This document shows positions 22,601 to 24,090 of a DNA stretch of 24,090 nucleotides, in pieces. The notes below the pieces were generated by a model. It ran no database searches. It was not told where the DNA came from and saw only the letters and a program-made list of their open reading frames with translations. Position 1 is the stretch's first letter; the number at the start of each line of letters is the position of its first letter. Source of the stretch: Alphaproteobacteria bacterium UBA2903 (GTDB taxonomy: Bacteria > Pseudomonadota > Alphaproteobacteria > CAAGCB01 > CAG-977). Made by a program: the position numbers and the translations under genes. Where the stretch lies: NCBI GenBank assembly GCA_002349565.1, contig DEDN01000017.1, positions 1 through 24,090 on the forward strand, in the 5' to 3' direction.

Positions 22601-24090
22601 TTAAACCAGATTGTCCAGAATTTCGAGCAGGTTGATGGTCGTCGACAATACTTTCGCCGCCGCGCTGTAAGTGCGTTCATACATCAGCATCATAGACAAT
22701 TCTTCATCCAAATCAACACCGCTGACTTCCTGTTCTTTTTTATACAAAGTCGAAACCAGATCCGACTGATAGCTGTAGGACGCTTTGGCGTCGCTTAAGC
22801 GCGTGGCAAGCCCGCTGACCACGGACGACGCGTAACCGCTGAGCGTGCTGCTGACTTTGGAAAAGCTGCCCGCCGCGTTAAAGCCGATGTTGCCCGTGAA
22901 CAGCGCCGCGTAATCGTTTGACAGCGAATTGTCCGTTTCCGACAGATAGTATTCGCCCGATTCCATGCTGTACTGCACTTTGCCCGTGTTCAGCAAAGCG
23001 GGCGTTTTCGCGACGTCGGAGCGGATGCTCAACCCCGCCGCGTATCCCGCGTGCGAAGTCTGCAGTCCCAATCGTTCCAAAACGCTGCCGCTTTGTCCGC
23101 CGTTGGGCAAAGCTTGCGTCGTTTCGGTCAGTTCCATTTGATAACCGTCTTGGTTGATGATGCGCAGACGGTATCCCGATCCTTCTTTGACGATTTCGGC
23201 GCGCACGGTTTGATTGCCCGATTCGTCAACCATGGTTGAGTTGATTTTTTCGGCGATGCTTTTAATCGTGTCGGTGGCGGACACGTCGACCGATCCGAAG
23301 TTCAAGCCGTGCTGCGTGTCCGAAAAATGCAAAGTCGTCGTGCCGCGGATGCCGATAAGAGACCCCGCCGACACAATATCCGAATCGTACACGGATTCGT
23401 TGGCGGACGAGATGATTAAGTCGTTCAGTCCGAAAAACGACGAAAAGCCCGTAAACGTTCTGTCCGCCGTGCCGTTCGCGTCGGCGTCGAACGCGATTGA
23501 AACCTGTGTCGCGTCGCTGCCCTCCAATACCGACGTTTCATCGCGGAAAGCAATCGAGTATTCGCTGGTGCCGAGGTCGATTTTCAAATGTCCGTCCAAA
23601 TCGACGCCGACGGACGCCGTCGCCAAGTGCGGACCGTCCACGGCGTTTTGCAGCCAGTCCTGAACTTTTTCGGTCATTTCCTCAATCGTTCCCGACGAAA
23701 AATCCAGTTCGCCGACCAGACTGACCGAATAGGCTTCCTTGCCTTTTTCGTCGAACAGGATGATTTTCACGTCGCCGCCCGAAATCGTCATCGTTTGGTC
23801 TTTGCCGCCGTTGATGAACGTGCGCGTACCCGTCAATTCGTAGACCATATTCGGGTAATTCGTTCCTTGGTTGCCGACTTGGTTCAAGCTTTTGGTCAGC
23901 TGGTACGCCAGTTCGTCCATTTCGATTTGCAAGTCCTGCAATTCGGTGTCGCGCAGCTGAATCAAGCCGTACATTTCGCCCGAACCGATTTCGTTCGTGA
24001 TGTCGTATTTGCCCGCGTAAACGCCCGTGATTCCGCCGCTGGAATAGTTAATCAGCGATCCCGTCGACGCGGCGGGGGAATGCGAAACGG
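22601..24090 (-). CDS. flgK: Flagellar hook-associated protein FlgK, C-terminal part
   Basis: The frame is open from the right window edge to TAA at 22601, giving 495 residues of an incomplete protein whose N terminus is outside. The sequence before Met 23974 (for example NYSSGGITGVYAGKYDIT and EIGSGE) is in frame, so that Met is internal. GEMYGLIQLRDTELQDLQIEMDELAYQLTKSLN (read in parts) is the FlgK D1 helix, and EQEVSGVDLDEELSMMLMYERTYSAAAKVLSTTINLL-type helices end it (VSGVxLDEE...YxxxYxAxAKV is the hallmark). FlgK is the first hook-filament junction protein. Order flgK-flgL with a 14-base gap is the normal operon arrangement. Confidence 0.94.
   Translation of the reverse strand, partial: VSHSPAASTGSLINYSSGGITGVYAGKYDITNEIGSGEMYGLIQLRDTELQDLQIEMDELAYQLTKSLNQVGNQGTNYPNMVYELTGTRTFINGGKDQTMTISGGDVKIILFDEKGKEAYSVSLVGELDFSSGTIEEMTEKVQDWLQNAVDGPHLATASVGVDLDGHLKIDLGTSEYSIAFRDETSVLEGSDATQVSIAFDADANGTADRTFTGFSSFFGLNDLIISSANESVYDSDIVSAGSLIGIRGTTTLHFSDTQHGLNFGSVDVSATDTIKSIAEKINSTMVDESGNQTVRAEIVKEGSGYRLRIINQDGYQMELTETTQALPNGGQSGSVLERLGLQTSHAGYAAGLSIRSDVAKTPALLNTGKVQYSMESGEYYLSETDNSLSNDYAALFTGNIGFNAAGSFSKVSSTLSGYASSVVSGLATRLSDAKASYSYQSDLVSTLYKKEQEVSGVDLDEELSMMLMYERTYSAAAKVLSTTINLLEILDNLV

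Overview
The window looks like a stretch of chromosome from a flagellated, diderm (Gram-negative) bacterium, most likely an alphaproteobacterium. The grounds are homology judged by eye: a periplasmic LolA, an MlaC-type lipid carrier, lipopolysaccharide-style glycosyltransferases, an AapJ-type amino-acid binding protein, an RNase J-like beta-CASP nuclease and FlgK/FlgL. No marker here fixes the genus. A host-associated, uncultured lineage is possible but is inference. Genes are tightly packed, start codons usually follow AAGG/AGGA-type ribosome sites, and many promoters fit TTGnnn-N16-18-TATnCT.

Layout. 1-1290: an unassigned left edge, a LysR-type regulator (+), a shared terminator and tRNA-Val(GAC) (-). 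1291-4836: two overlapping gene pairs (+), N-formylglutamate amidohydrolase with a lytic transglycosylase, then an RNase J-like nuclease with a small IscX-like protein. 4896-6924: glucokinase, tRNA-Asp(GTC) and a DUF5131 (phage Gp37/Gp68-like) protein. 6968-7703 (-): a TerB-like protein followed by infA. 7882-8088 (+): a cold-shock protein. 8147-8591: a tandem repeat block abutting tRNA-Gly(GCC) (-). 8784-13294 (+): a tight run of CnoX-like chaperedoxin, LON-domain protein, FtsK and LolA. 13291-16200: three glycosyltransferases in alternating orientation. 16271-16870 (+): a DtxR-family metalloregulator. 16867-19520 (-): an AapJ-like binding protein followed by a MuiA-family (DUF4139) protein. 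19601-20272 (+): MlaC. 20241-24090 (-): flgK (5' end outside the window) followed by flgL.

Functional themes. Much of the window concerns the cell envelope: peptidoglycan cleavage, lipoprotein export (LolA), phospholipid trafficking (MlaC), polysaccharide assembly, the MuiA-family protein and flagellar hook-filament junction proteins. The rest is housekeeping: chromosome segregation (FtsK), RNA decay, translation initiation, glucose phosphorylation, cold-shock protein and three tRNAs.

The features most worth a second look are the repeat block that reuses the 3' end of tRNA-Gly, an unusually long FlgL with about five tandem beta-type repeats, four convergent gene pairs whose ends all overlap, an IscX-like gene translationally coupled to an RNase J-like gene, and a DUF5131 protein with a six-cysteine tail beside tRNA-Asp. 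I found no complete mobile element, CRISPR array or obvious defence system.
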